Of a stretch of DNA of 64,000 nucleotides, positions 1-9,040 are shown piece by piece. Each line of letters starts with the position of its first letter. Positions within the stretch are counted from its first letter, which is position 1. The stretch covers positions 620,001-684,000 of the forward strand of contig NZ_CP101153.1 of assembly GCF_024298825.1 (NCBI RefSeq), read 5' to 3'. The DNA is from Haloglomus salinum (GTDB taxonomy: Archaea; Halobacteriota; Halobacteria; Halobacteriales; Haloarculaceae). A program made the translations under genes and the position numbers. A model generated the notes under the pieces. It was not told the origin of the DNA. It searched no databases and saw only the letters and a list, made by a program, of their open reading frames with translations.

Positions 1-218
1 CGGAAGTAGGCTATCGGAAGCTCACAGACGAACTGCTCAGCCGAGTCGTGATTTGGATGCATGAACCAGATCCCCGAGACGACTCGAATGTCCGATTCTA
101 ATCCGGCAAGTGAAGCGCGGTCGTATAGCGGCGTCGAGTCGTATGCGGGCCACTCGACGTAGGGTTGTTGGGCGATTCGTCGAAAGACCGTGCGTTGTGA
201 CTCATAGGAGGTAGCCAC
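1..218 (-). CDS. Partial ORF of unknown function, cut by the window edge
   Basis: The minus strand is open from a GTG at 218 to the edge, about 72 codons, with the preceding in-frame stop at 243-245. The peptide is mixed polar with several Trp and Tyr and has no membrane segment. I do not recognise a family. A few sense codons (ILYQGRRA-type) lie between the stop and the GTG, so the real start is uncertain, and no clear promoter precedes it. It could be the 5' part of a gene continuing left or a remnant. Confidence 0.35.
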   Translation of the reverse strand, partial: MATSYESQRTVFRRIAQQPYVEWPAYDSTPLYDRASLAGLESDIRVVSGIWFMHPNHDSAEQFVCELPIAYF

Positions 219-334
219 TATAAGATACTGGCCGCGACGCGCTCAAGAATCCGTCTAACTGATCGGTGTTCGTCATATCCTGTGTATTGCTCAGCTGGCA
301 AGCTGATTTGATTCAGTTGTCTCTACGGAATCAG

Positions 335-754
335 CTATGCGATCCCGGGCGCGACCACACCAAGATACGCCCAGATATTGTTGATGAAATGTAACAACCA
401 TGCGCCCGTGAGATTGTTGAACCGGAGGCGCAGAATCGTCGGGAACACCGACCACGCGGCCATCGCGATCACGCCTGCGATTCCAAGCAGGGCAACGTGA
501 AGCAACCCAAACGCAAGGATCGCGGCGCTACCAGCCACAACCGGCGACCAGCCCCGACCGAGCAAACTTCCCAGAACGAACCCACGAAACAGGACTTCCT
601 CAGCAAAGGGGGCAACCAACACGGCTCCGAATACTACCGCCCCCACGGTAACTGGATCCCCGAGGGTGTATTCATATCCCCCAATCTCGAAGCCGAGGGC
701 ACCTGCTACCACACTAGCTCCGAGAAACGTGGCCACCCCTAACGGAAAACTCAC
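335..754 (-). CDS. Short CPBP-family intramembrane metalloprotease (Abi/CAAX-type)
   Basis: A membrane protein of 139 residues that carries the three CPBP (CAAX protease and bacteriocin-processing) motifs: EEVLFR at residues 52-57 (paired Glu plus Arg), FGLLH ending in His86, and HFINN with His122 and Asn126. Family members are membrane-embedded metalloproteases; archaeal substrates are mostly unknown. It is short: many relatives carry additional N-terminal helices. The GTG start at 754 is only 11 codons from an upstream in-frame stop at 788-790, so no longer N-terminus is possible. All catalytic motifs are kept, so it may be a minimal active form or an N-terminally truncated copy. Confidence 0.72.
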   Translation of the reverse strand: MSFPLGVATFLGASVVAGALGFEIGGYEYTLGDPVTVGAVVFGAVLVAPFAEEVLFRGFVLGSLLGRGWSPVVAGSAAILAFGLLHVALLGIAGVIAMAAWSVFPTILRLRFNNLTGAWLLHFINNIWAYLGVVAPGIA

Positions 755-956
755 CAGCGTCCAGGTAAGTTCCGTATTGCTTGGCCGCTTAAATCGAAAG
801 ACTACGGTCCACTCGCGCGCCGAGAGTGAGTGGAGGGCACGTCAGCCATGGGCTTCGTTATTGCCTCAGCAGTCTGTAGAGTTTTTGTCTCGTATCGTGG
901 CATGGTTTGCCACTCATCTGTTTCAATTGTTTAACAGGCTAACAATAGCGGGAGGG

Positions 957-966
957 TATAATAATT
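957..966 (+). promoter_or_regulatory. TATA-like element for the GIDE-domain gene
   Basis: The sequence TATAATAATT lies 31-40 bases before the ATG at 997 and is preceded by a purine-rich GGGAGGG stretch that could act as a BRE. The spacing implies a short leader or near-leaderless transcript, usual in haloarchaea. No Shine-Dalgarno sequence precedes the ATG. Confidence 0.45.
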
Positions 967-996
967 CGGTATGCGTGTTACGATGTAAACTACACG

Positions 997-1890
997 ATGG
1001 CCGGTATTGAAACACTCACAGAGTGGATCGCGCTGGCTGCTCGGGAATTCGGGTTCTGGGGAGGCGTGGTACTCCTTATCGTAGGTGCGATAGCCACGTA
1101 TCAAGGCTGGCAGCAACGGAAGTTGTACCGGATTGCTCTGGACACGCCGCTCAGTGACATTGGTGACATTACGGACCCAGGCCGCGTGCGTGTTCGCGGT
1201 GAGATCACGACGCAGGCACCGCGCGACCTATTCACCGCACCGGTCACCGGCGATGACGACACCGTCCTCGAAGCCTGGGAAATCAAAGAAACGTACGATA
1301 CACCAAAGCGCGAACGGACTGAGAAAGCGGCGTGGGGTGTCACTGCCGTCCCGTTCTACGTCACGGACGGGACAGGACAACTCCTCGTTGATATCGATGA
1401 TGTCGTTATGGGGGAATACGGATCGAGCGATAGTGAGTTCGTCTCCCCAGAAGCCCTGCATGCGGTGAACGGCGTCGCGTGCGACGGTGTCCACTGCGAA
1501 TTTGAAACATTCGACACCCAGGTCGAAACCGGCTACGACGATTCCCCACCGGCCCGCATCGCAGACTTCATCAGGCGGACTGGTGGTTTGTCCAGCGACC
1601 CGATGGTGACTGACATTGGAGAGTCCATTGTCGAGGATAGCAAACGCGCGTACCGTGGGCAAACGCTACAGGTCGGTGATGAAGTCAGTCTCATCGGACA
1701 CGTCGAACCGCAGCACGGTACCACTGCGGGACAAGCATTCGCACTACGGAACGACGGGACTGCGGACAACTGGTTATATGTATCCGAGCAGGAGTTCCGT
1801 AACCGGGCAACTGGCACCGGACTATTCGTATTCGCTGGCCTGATGGTCTGTTTCGCAGTCGTGTTGATTGCAGCCAGCCTCATCCTGTAG
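997..1890 (+). CDS. GIDE-domain-like membrane protein
   Basis: A 297-residue protein with one membrane segment near each end (about residues 20-38 and 274-296), the layout of MUL1/GIDE-like proteins. The central domain of about 200 residues resembles the GIDE/BAM domain; the match is from overall layout and the phrase VRVRGEI near residue 65, not from a diagnostic catalytic motif. There is no RING finger, so ubiquitin-ligase activity is not expected. Its job in archaea is unknown. It stands alone: the upstream gene is divergent and the downstream regulator points the other way. It sits in the low-GC left part of the window. Confidence 0.55.
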   Translation: MAGIETLTEWIALAAREFGFWGGVVLLIVGAIATYQGWQQRKLYRIALDTPLSDIGDITDPGRVRVRGEITTQAPRDLFTAPVTGDDDTVLEAWEIKETYDTPKRERTEKAAWGVTAVPFYVTDGTGQLLVDIDDVVMGEYGSSDSEFVSPEALHAVNGVACDGVHCEFETFDTQVETGYDDSPPARIADFIRRTGGLSSDPMVTDIGESIVEDSKRAYRGQTLQVGDEVSLIGHVEPQHGTTAGQAFALRNDGTADNWLYVSEQEFRNRATGTGLFVFAGLMVCFAVVLIAASLIL

Positions 1891-2154
1891 CGGGGTTCTG
1901 TGACATCGCCGCCGGTTCCGGAGCAAAAAGAAAGTCTCTCGTCACCGCAGAGCCGGGGCGGAAGTCCGGCACTCGGCCTGGTGCTCCGTTTCTTCGAGTT
2001 ATACAGCATTCGTTGCGGATTCAGTTCAGTCTCTTATCTCAACCCCTCGGGAAGAGGAGCTAACTCGGATGTGTTCAGGACATACCCTGAAATCCTCTTA
2101 TTGACATCACGCGCTCAAAAATAGTTGAACAGCCCTGACCCTACCTGTCTCAGA

Positions 2155-2823
2155 CTAGTTGAACATGTCTCCCTCGAAAACTGCTTGAACGAGGGCAGAT
2201 TCGGCCTTCCGAAGGTGTTGAGAAGCAGTGCTTGGTGCACAGTCGAGTGCTGCTGCGACCTCCTCAGCCGTCCCTTCGCGCGGGATGTCGTAGTACCCGA
2301 CAGCAAGTGCCTTCTCGACGGCTTCTATCTGGCGGTCTGTCAGCGATGCTGTGATGCGTTCGTCGGGCTGGTGGTAGTTGCCGACGCGTTCGACATCCAA
2401 CGGGAGTTGCTCGCTCGCATCTCCGATGGCTTGCTGTAGATCTTCGGGTTGACCGAGAAGACGGAAGACGAAACTGTAACCCTCTTCGACATCGACTGGC
2501 GGAATCATTGTGAGTGACTGTTCCGTGAAAACTCTCTGTAGCCAGATCTCATACTCATTCAGCTCACTAACCAAGTGTATTACTGCATAGTCGGCTTGGC
2601 GACGCAGGAATTCGTGGCTAAGTATCCCCTCAGTCACTGCGAGTCGTGAATCGAGCGCGGAGACATCACCCGTCACTGAACAGACGTAGGTTCGTGGACC
2701 GTCTTCACTAAAGCCCCCGTATCGAACGCGAACCGTGTCAGAAGCAGTGGTGTCGGCCAGTGCAGAGTGGATGGGTGTGTCCTGACTTTCTTCGAGACTG
2801 ACTCGAACACGGGCGAATTTCAT
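2155..2823 (-). CDS. HTH_10 (bat-type) transcriptional regulator A
   Basis: A 222-residue regulator with a C-terminal HTH_10 domain (about residues 160-215) in the order LTDRQ, GYYDIPRE, a helix-turn-helix with APSTASQHLRKAE. The N-terminal part is the usual poorly conserved haloarchaeal sensory module. I chose the ATG at 2823 (MKFARV) because the two related genes in this window start with MKHI; a GTG five codons upstream is possible. It is divergent from the alpha/beta hydrolase gene at 2904 with about 80 bases between starts, which makes that hydrolase a likely target. The ligand cannot be inferred. Confidence 0.82.
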   Translation of the reverse strand: MKFARVRVSLEESQDTPIHSALADTTASDTVRVRYGGFSEDGPRTYVCSVTGDVSALDSRLAVTEGILSHEFLRRQADYAVIHLVSELNEYEIWLQRVFTEQSLTMIPPVDVEEGYSFVFRLLGQPEDLQQAIGDASEQLPLDVERVGNYHQPDERITASLTDRQIEAVEKALAVGYYDIPREGTAEEVAAALDCAPSTASQHLRKAESALVQAVFEGDMFN

Positions 2824-2903
2824 ACGCGTTGCTTGCACCCTCGTCTTAAATCCTCAAAAATGTGGCCCAACTGCCCAATCTGTTCGTAGTCACAAACAAC
2901 ACT

Positions 2904-3809
2904 ATGGCGGTTCCAAACACTTCCCAGACGACTGATGCGTCACTGCTCGGTGAGCTCGGTGTCGAATCGACCTACCGAGACGCCAATGGAGTTCAGTTGC
3001 ATGTCGTGACCGCGGGCGACCCCGATAGGCCTCTGGTCGTCTTACTGCATGGGCATCCAGATTTCTGGTACGGGTGGCGTGACCAAATCCGAGCGCTCGC
3101 TGATGCCGGTTTCCGCGTGGTTATTCCGGATCAGCGGGGTGCTAACTTGAGCGAGGCACCGGACGGAACTGACCCGTATCGGATAAACGAGCTAGCAGCC
3201 GACGTTCGTGAACTCATTCACAGCGAGGGTCGGAACTCGGCTCACGTCGTCGGACATGACTTCGGGGCGTTCGTGGCCTGGAACGTCGCACTTCGCTATC
3301 CCTCCCTCGTCGACCGCCTCGGGATCTTCAACGTTCCTCACCCGACAGTGTACTGGGAGACAGTGACATCAAGTCTTCGGCAGATTGCCCGGAGCTGGTA
3401 CGTTTGGTTCTATCAGGTCCCACGGTTGCCTGAGTGGCTCCTCGAGCGCAACGACATGGACAACATGGTCGACACGCTTGAGATTAGCTCAAAGCCGGGC
3501 ACCTTTGACGAGGAAACGATTGAGCGCTACAAGGCGGCCTGGCAACACACCGGGATTCGACCGCGGATAAACTGGTATCGCGGCTTTCGGCGATCGGGAC
3601 GTCCATCGCAGGAGACCGTTTCGCAGCCGACGCTGATTTGTTGGGGCGAAGACGACGTCGGACTCGTTCCTTCGATGGCTGAAAAGAGTGTTGAAAGGTG
3701 TGCCAACGGTGAGATTCGGATGTTCTCCAACGCGTCCCACTGGGTGCATCTCGAGCGTGAGGAAGTGACTGAAGAGCTAATCCGTCACCTCGCAGGGAGT
3801 TCACCGTAA
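2904..3809 (+). CDS. Epoxide-hydrolase-like alpha/beta hydrolase
   Basis: A 301-residue alpha/beta hydrolase. Seen: HGHPDFW oxyanion-hole motif at 49-55, the GHDFGA nucleophile elbow with Asp119, an acid-turn segment ending WGEDD and a C-terminal catalytic His in NASHWVH. An Asp nucleophile followed by this HGxP motif is typical of soluble epoxide hydrolases and haloalkane dehalogenases rather than esterases. The cytoplasmic enzyme would open an epoxide or related bond; the substrate is unknown. The ATG at 2904 is preferred over a GTG at 2862 because the added residues resemble no family N-terminus. It is divergently paired with regulator A. A distant relative is at 48825-49802. Confidence 0.82.
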   Translation: MAVPNTSQTTDASLLGELGVESTYRDANGVQLHVVTAGDPDRPLVVLLHGHPDFWYGWRDQIRALADAGFRVVIPDQRGANLSEAPDGTDPYRINELAADVRELIHSEGRNSAHVVGHDFGAFVAWNVALRYPSLVDRLGIFNVPHPTVYWETVTSSLRQIARSWYVWFYQVPRLPEWLLERNDMDNMVDTLEISSKPGTFDEETIERYKAAWQHTGIRPRINWYRGFRRSGRPSQETVSQPTLICWGEDDVGLVPSMAEKSVERCANGEIRMFSNASHWVHLEREEVTEELIRHLAGSSP

Positions 3810-3959
3810 GAGCCCCTTGGCGTTCTACAAGCGTCCACTCAGGAGGGCTGTGCTTTTTAGAATCTAATCAGCGAGGATCATCCTGTTGGCTCCATCTATC
3901 CCCTCCTCGCTATATTTATCGGCTCTACAGCGAATGCTATTCAAGCACCGGTCAGTTCG

Positions 3960-4634
3960 TCACAGCGACGACGTAAATGCCGTGAGTCCGGCCCTGACGA
4001 GTTTTGCCTCGCCTTTCTGGAGATGGTCACTTGCCGTGTTCGGCGCACAGTCTAACTCCGCCGCGATATCGGTATGTGTCGCCTCACGCGGCGTATCGTA
4101 GTATCCCAGTTCGACGGCAACTTCGAGTGCCTCCTGTTGTCGGTCGCTCAGCGTTGTCGCCGGATTCACGTCGGCACTCGGAAACTGTTGAATCGCGTCA
4201 ATCTGGACGGAAACGCTCTCTGGGAGGTCATCAAGCGTCGCTTGCAGCGTCGCGGGGTCCCCGACGATGTGGCCGTGAATACGCCCATCTCTGTAGACGA
4301 GTGGGCGCCGAACCACCAGTCCAGTCCGGTCGATCGCGGTTGCGGATCCTCCGAATATCGGGAGCTCCGCGTCACGGAGTTCGATGAGTGCGTACGATAC
4401 CCGAGCGTCGGCAGCCGAGAGTTCGACCGATTCGACCCCCGCCGTCTCCTGGGCTAATTCAGCGAACCGGCCGCCATCGCCGGCGATTCCGTAGATGTGG
4501 GTCGACAGCTCCGAATCGCCGCGGTTCCAGTCGATAGCCCGTGCTTCGTCGTGAGCCTCTGCCTCCAGCAAGTACCGAAGGAACGGGGGGGCGCGGTCGA
4601 TATCTGGGCGGACCGTGATCCGGATGTGCTTCAT
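3960..4634 (-). CDS. HTH_10 (bat-type) transcriptional regulator B
   Basis: A 224-residue regulator with a C-terminal HTH_10 domain beginning LSDRQQEALE, then GYYDTPREATH and a recognition-helix region CAPNTASDHLQKGEAK. It is clearly paralogous to regulator C at 11051: both start MKHI, both have VVR[RK]PLVYRD in the middle and the same PREATH[TA][DE]IAAE segment. ATG 4634 is used; sixteen codons further upstream are open but do not fit the paralogue. It is divergent from the MDR gene at 4913, so it probably controls the MDR and amidohydrolase genes to its right. No strong operator repeat was found between them. Confidence 0.82.
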   Translation of the reverse strand: MKHIRITVRPDIDRAPPFLRYLLEAEAHDEARAIDWNRGDSELSTHIYGIAGDGGRFAELAQETAGVESVELSAADARVSYALIELRDAELPIFGGSATAIDRTGLVVRRPLVYRDGRIHGHIVGDPATLQATLDDLPESVSVQIDAIQQFPSADVNPATTLSDRQQEALEVAVELGYYDTPREATHTDIAAELDCAPNTASDHLQKGEAKLVRAGLTAFTSSL

Positions 4635-4912
4635 AGCTGTTGGCGATGGTCTGTATGACACTTCGCTACGGCTAAAATTCACCCCCTCTACTGGACGGTT
4701 CTGTAGATATGACTCCCCTGTTCACCGCCTAGAGCTATCTGCTGCTGTCCGTCTCTCATAAACCCCTGGAGTATCATCCACAGAACCGCTACTGGAGATG
4801 CCTCCCATGCGTTAGATGTGATGGCGACGAACCCAACCACAAACGACATGCGATGGCGCACCGCTCCGGCGAGTACCATCCCGGCAACCCACCAGTCCGA
4901 GGTGACTGATGC

Positions 4913-5872
4913 ATGAGAGCCGTTCGCTACCACGACTACGGCAGTCCAGACGTGCTCCAAGTCGATGAGGTCGACCGGCCGACGCCCGATCGCGACGAAG
5001 TCTTGGTCGAAATGCGGGCGGCCAGTGTCAATCGCGTGGACGTGATGTTCCGTTCCGGTCAGTACGGCGAGCTTCCGCTGCCGTCGATCCCCGGCGGTGA
5101 CGGTGCCGGGGTCGTTGCGGCGGTCGGCGAGGCCGTCGAGGCGTTCGAACCCGGTGACCGAGTCTTCGCATCAGGCATGGATCGTGCCGAGGGCGGCACC
5201 TTCACCGAGTACGCCACAATCCCGGCGGAGAAACTGGCCCATCTGCCAGAGGATGTGTCCTGGACCGCCGGGGGTGCCATCGGCAACGTCGGTGCCACTG
5301 CCTGGACGGCACTGGAGGAACTCGCCGGCATCCAGGCCGGTGACCGCGTCCTCATCCACGGCGGCTCCGGCGGTGTCGGCCACGCCGCAGTCCAGATTGC
5401 CGCACACAGCGGGGCGGAGGTCATCACGACGGCCGGGTCGGAGGAGGCTCGGGCCCAGCTCACTGATCTCGGAGCGTCTGTCGCGTTGGACTACGAGAGT
5501 GACTCGCTCGCTGAAGATATCCTCGCTGCGACCGACGGTGCCGGTGTCGACACGGTCCTCGACCATCGGCTTGAGGAGTATCTCGACCTCGATCTGTCGG
5601 TTGTCATCGAGGGCGGGACGATCATCAGCACGATGGGCCACATCCCCGAGACGAACGGTCGGCCACTCTACAACAAAGAAGTGACCATCCAGCCGCTCAA
5701 GATGGATAACCATCCGACTCGACGGCCGGTGCTGGAACGACTCGCCCGCTTGATGAAACAGGACGTCTTGACGCCCATCGTCGCCGACACGTACGCATTC
5801 GACGACACCGCTCGGGCCCACCAAGAGATACGTGCCGGCGGGTACGTGGGAAAACTCGTCGTAACCCCGTGA
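4913..5872 (+). CDS. Zinc-free MDR oxidoreductase (quinone reductase type)
   Basis: A 319-residue medium-chain dehydrogenase/reductase. The N-terminal GroES-like domain starts MRAVRYHDYGSPDVL; the nucleotide-binding loop is GGSGGVG at 150-156, the NADPH-preferring quinone oxidoreductase form. The catalytic and structural zinc cysteines of alcohol dehydrogenases are absent, which fits the QOR group that reduces quinones or enones. It is followed after 77 bases by the amidohydrolase at 5950 on the same strand. A frameshifted copy of its last 30 codons lies at 11741-11832, so a paralogue once stood beside regulator C. Substrate unknown. Confidence 0.85.
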   Translation: MRAVRYHDYGSPDVLQVDEVDRPTPDRDEVLVEMRAASVNRVDVMFRSGQYGELPLPSIPGGDGAGVVAAVGEAVEAFEPGDRVFASGMDRAEGGTFTEYATIPAEKLAHLPEDVSWTAGGAIGNVGATAWTALEELAGIQAGDRVLIHGGSGGVGHAAVQIAAHSGAEVITTAGSEEARAQLTDLGASVALDYESDSLAEDILAATDGAGVDTVLDHRLEEYLDLDLSVVIEGGTIISTMGHIPETNGRPLYNKEVTIQPLKMDNHPTRRPVLERLARLMKQDVLTPIVADTYAFDDTARAHQEIRAGGYVGKLVVTP

Positions 5873-5949
5873 CCATCGAATAATGATACCGCTGACCGTA
5901 TGATTAGTTGGGGTTCCGCCACTCAGTAGATTACAGGATCGAGCTACCC

Positions 5950-7407
5950 ATGGATTCCCTCGTGCTTCACAACGGAACAATCGTTACCGTCGATGAAGAC
6001 AACCGTATCATCAAAAATGGGACCGTTCGAGTCGGCAGCGACGGTCGGATTACCGCTGTCGAACCGTCGTCCGCAGACACAACACCGGCAGACGCAGATC
6101 AGGTGATCGATGTCGACGGTAAGGTCGTGATCCCGGGCTTGATCGATGCCCATCGCCATACTGATTTTACCCTCGTTCAGGGGCTGTTTAGCGAACTGCA
6201 GGGGGGTGAGCTCCTGAGAGAGGCAATCGCCCTGTATCATCGTGCAGAGGCCGACCTCGACGAGACATTTTTCGAGGCCGCCTGGCGACTCGCGTCGCTC
6301 CGGCAACTCTCCCACGGCGTGACCACGGTCAACGCGATGGACTTCACTCCCGAACTGGGGGCCGAGACGCTGGGCGAGGCGGGCCTCCGGGGCGTCGTTG
6401 GCCCCGAGTTGGCCGACCTCATCAAACCAGCCGGTCCAGAGACACAGCTTGCGGAGGCACGGGAATTCATCGAGGAGTACCACGGGGCCTACGAAGGACG
6501 GATTGCGGCGAGTATCGCCCCCGGCGGTGAGGCTGGCTGTTCCGGAGAACTCTGGGAGGGCATCGCTGACCTGCGGACGGAGTATCCGGACCTTCGGCTC
6601 CATACGCACATATACGATTCACCGGAGGCCGACACGATGGCGGCCGGAAGCGGCGCGGACGACCCACTCGCGCTTCTGGAGGCCCATGACCTGTTGGACG
6701 ACCGGACGCTGCTTACACACGTGCTGCACGCAGGACGTGAGGAGGCTCGGCGGATCGCTGAATCGGGCGCACACGTCCTCCACTGTCCAACGATCTATAG
6801 CTATTTCCGAGCCGGCGAACAGGCGTGGTTCCCGCTCCCCGCGTTACAGGAGGACGGCGTCAACGTCGCCATTGGGCTTGACGACCCGTTCTGGTTCGAC
6901 TCTTGGGATCTCCTCCAAGAGGCCAAACACGCCCGGTTGCTGGCGAACTACGAGTACGGTGCCCAGCAGTGGACCTCGTACGAGCTGCTCAAGACAGTGA
7001 CGATCAACGGGGCACGCGCGCTCGGCCTAGCCGATGAGGTCGGAAGCCTCGAAGTCGGCAAGCGCGCTGACATCGTCGTTCTGGATCCGAAGCCGGCACG
7101 ACATCTGCCGTTCAGCAACGTCCCATCCGTGGTGATGAACACGCTGACCGGCGGAGACGTTACGACAGTGGTCGTCGACGGCGAGATATTGATGCACGAG
7201 GGGACGGTCGAATCGATGGATCCGGAGTCAGTCATCACGGCTGCCGAAGACGCCCGTGATCGACTGCAAGACACGACCGGGTGGGCCACCTCGCTCGCTG
7301 GCAGTTCTTCGCCTGAGACATCGATCGCTCGCCGGATTGCCGCTCGGCCGACCCTGCGCGTGCTCAAACAGTACGGGCAGGGATTTCTGTCCGAACACCT
7401 GCCGTAA
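5950..7407 (+). CDS. ATZ/TRZ-like amidohydrolase 1
   Basis: A 485-residue metal-dependent amidohydrolase with the composite beta-sandwich plus TIM-barrel layout: N-terminal HNGTIVTVD, PGLIDAHRH with metal ligands His68 and His70, LHTH later in the barrel, THVLH for the next His and GLDDP for the catalytic Asp. The C-terminal sandwich has VGKRADIVVLD, and a further 55 residues after about 430 are shared only with the two paralogues here. Such enzymes hydrolyse C-N or C-Cl bonds in heterocycles, guanidines or hydantoin-like compounds. ATG 5950 is chosen; the open frame upstream has no family sequence. It may share a transcript with the MDR gene. Confidence 0.87.
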   Translation: MDSLVLHNGTIVTVDEDNRIIKNGTVRVGSDGRITAVEPSSADTTPADADQVIDVDGKVVIPGLIDAHRHTDFTLVQGLFSELQGGELLREAIALYHRAEADLDETFFEAAWRLASLRQLSHGVTTVNAMDFTPELGAETLGEAGLRGVVGPELADLIKPAGPETQLAEAREFIEEYHGAYEGRIAASIAPGGEAGCSGELWEGIADLRTEYPDLRLHTHIYDSPEADTMAAGSGADDPLALLEAHDLLDDRTLLTHVLHAGREEARRIAESGAHVLHCPTIYSYFRAGEQAWFPLPALQEDGVNVAIGLDDPFWFDSWDLLQEAKHARLLANYEYGAQQWTSYELLKTVTINGARALGLADEVGSLEVGKRADIVVLDPKPARHLPFSNVPSVVMNTLTGGDVTTVVVDGEILMHEGTVESMDPESVITAAEDARDRLQDTTGWATSLAGSSSPETSIARRIAARPTLRVLKQYGQGFLSEHLP

Positions 7408-7564
7408 GGACAGGCGTATCTCCCTTGGAAAATGTCCGGCCCTGTGACCACATCTGTAGTGAGACACCCATCTCAACTATCCTCAATCACAGGCTACCCT
7501 TCGAACAGTAGAACGGAGCAAACAGTACCTGCCAGCCGACGTGAACGAGATAACCGCAACCCGA

Positions 7565-9025
7565 TCACAGTTTCGCGCGCAGAGTCGGACCGACCCCACG
7601 GAGCGCCTGCCGTGCGTAGCGTGCAATGACGGCTGGTGATACTCGCCGCCAGAGACTCGATTCCGGTGGCCGAGACGAGCCAAGAGTCGCATCCCATCCT
7701 GTCGCTTGGAGAAAGCGATCGAACTCCTGGCGAGCAGTTGTTAATACGCTTGACACATCCATCGACCGAACCTCCCCGTCATGAATAAGTATCTCACCGT
7801 CGACAACGACGGTTTCGACGTCGCCGGCAGTGACTGTGTTGACGATCGCCGCAGGGAGGTTGTAGAGTGGCTGGTGGGTCGGTGAATCCACGTCCAAGAG
7901 GAGTACGTCTGCTCGTTTGCCGACTTCGAGACTGCCGACTCGGTCGTCAAGTCCGAGCGTCCGCGCTCCGTCGATTGTGAGCATGCGGAGGAGATCACGC
8001 GAGTGGTACTGGTGGGCGCCGTATTCGTAGTTTGCGAGGAGGCGGGCGCGGCTCGCTTCTCGGAATAGATCCCACGACCCGAACCATCCCGGGTCGTCCA
8101 GTCCCAGTCCAATTGGCACGCCGGCGTCTCGCAACGATTCAACGGGGTACCAATCGCGTTGTTCGGCCCGGTAGTAACTAAAGATACTCGCACAGTGGAC
8201 TACGCTCGCACCGGTATCAGCGATGCGGCGCACGTCGTCGGTGTCGGCGTGGGTGCAGTGTGCGATGACGGTCCGGTCGTCGAGGAGCCCGAGGTCGTCC
8301 AGCGTACCCAGCCGATCATTACCGTGGGTGCCGCGAGCGACGACAGCACCGTAGGGCACGTTGAACGCGTGAGTATGCAGCAGCAACTCGGGATACTCCT
8401 CACGGAGGACGGCCGTCGCTTCCCAGGCTTCCCGCGAACAGGCCCCGGTCCCGTCAGGGGCGAGACTCGCCTGAACCCGCCCGTCGTAGCTCCCGTGATA
8501 CTCATCGATGAAGGCCCGTATTTCGGCGACTTGGTCGGAGACCGACGCCGGCATCACGAGGTCGCTGAAATCGAGCCCGATGATGGCCCGGAGGCCGCTC
8601 TCACCGACGGCCCGAGCGCCGATGGCGGGGTAGCCGTCCATCGCGTTGACCGTCGTCACGCCGTGAGTAAGATGCCGGAGACAGGCCAGCCGCCAACTCG
8701 CCTCAAAGAACGACCGACCGAGCGACTCAGCGTCGGTGTGGTAGAGCGCGATGGCTTCGGCGAGTGCGTCGAACGGATCCAAGTCTGCGAACAGCCCGCC
8801 GACGAGACAAAAATCCGTGTGTCGGTGGGCATCGACAAGTCCAGGTATCGCCACGGTGCGGGTGCCATCGATGACTGTCTCGGCCGGCAGCTCGTGGTCA
8901 TCGTCTTCGGCCGGCCGCACGGCGACCAGTTCGCCGTCCTCAATGACGATAGTCCCGTTCTCAATAATCCGGTTCCGGCCGTCGACGGGCACGATCGTCG
9001 TCCCGTGGATGACCGTGTCGTGCAT
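7565..9025 (-). CDS. ATZ/TRZ-like amidohydrolase 2
   Basis: A 486-residue paralogue of the enzyme at 5950, closer to it than to the one at 9481. It has DAHRHTDF (His67 and His69), the shared ALYH..A.....FFEA.WRLA.LR.L.HGVTTVNAMD block, HTHAFN, IAHCTHAD and GLDDPGW, and VGKRADVLLLD near the C-terminus. The first metal motif is His-Arg-His, as in paralogue 1, where most relatives have His-Thr-His or His-Val-His. It is the last gene of a three-gene minus-strand run (10950 to 7565) with gaps of 20 and 15 bases and converges on paralogue 1 with 157 bases between stops. Confidence 0.87.
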   Translation of the reverse strand: MHDTVIHGTTIVPVDGRNRIIENGTIVIEDGELVAVRPAEDDDHELPAETVIDGTRTVAIPGLVDAHRHTDFCLVGGLFADLDPFDALAEAIALYHTDAESLGRSFFEASWRLACLRHLTHGVTTVNAMDGYPAIGARAVGESGLRAIIGLDFSDLVMPASVSDQVAEIRAFIDEYHGSYDGRVQASLAPDGTGACSREAWEATAVLREEYPELLLHTHAFNVPYGAVVARGTHGNDRLGTLDDLGLLDDRTVIAHCTHADTDDVRRIADTGASVVHCASIFSYYRAEQRDWYPVESLRDAGVPIGLGLDDPGWFGSWDLFREASRARLLANYEYGAHQYHSRDLLRMLTIDGARTLGLDDRVGSLEVGKRADVLLLDVDSPTHQPLYNLPAAIVNTVTAGDVETVVVDGEILIHDGEVRSMDVSSVLTTARQEFDRFLQATGWDATLGSSRPPESSLWRRVSPAVIARYARQALRGVGPTLRAKL

Positions 9026-9040
9026 CTGTTACGAAATGTA

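Noticed and set aside
4688-4960. 90-codon minus-strand frame with hydrophobic stretches
   Set aside because: It overlaps the start of the MDR gene and the promoter region; no family match or promoter was found. A shorter version starting near 4880 could be a membrane peptide but lacks support.
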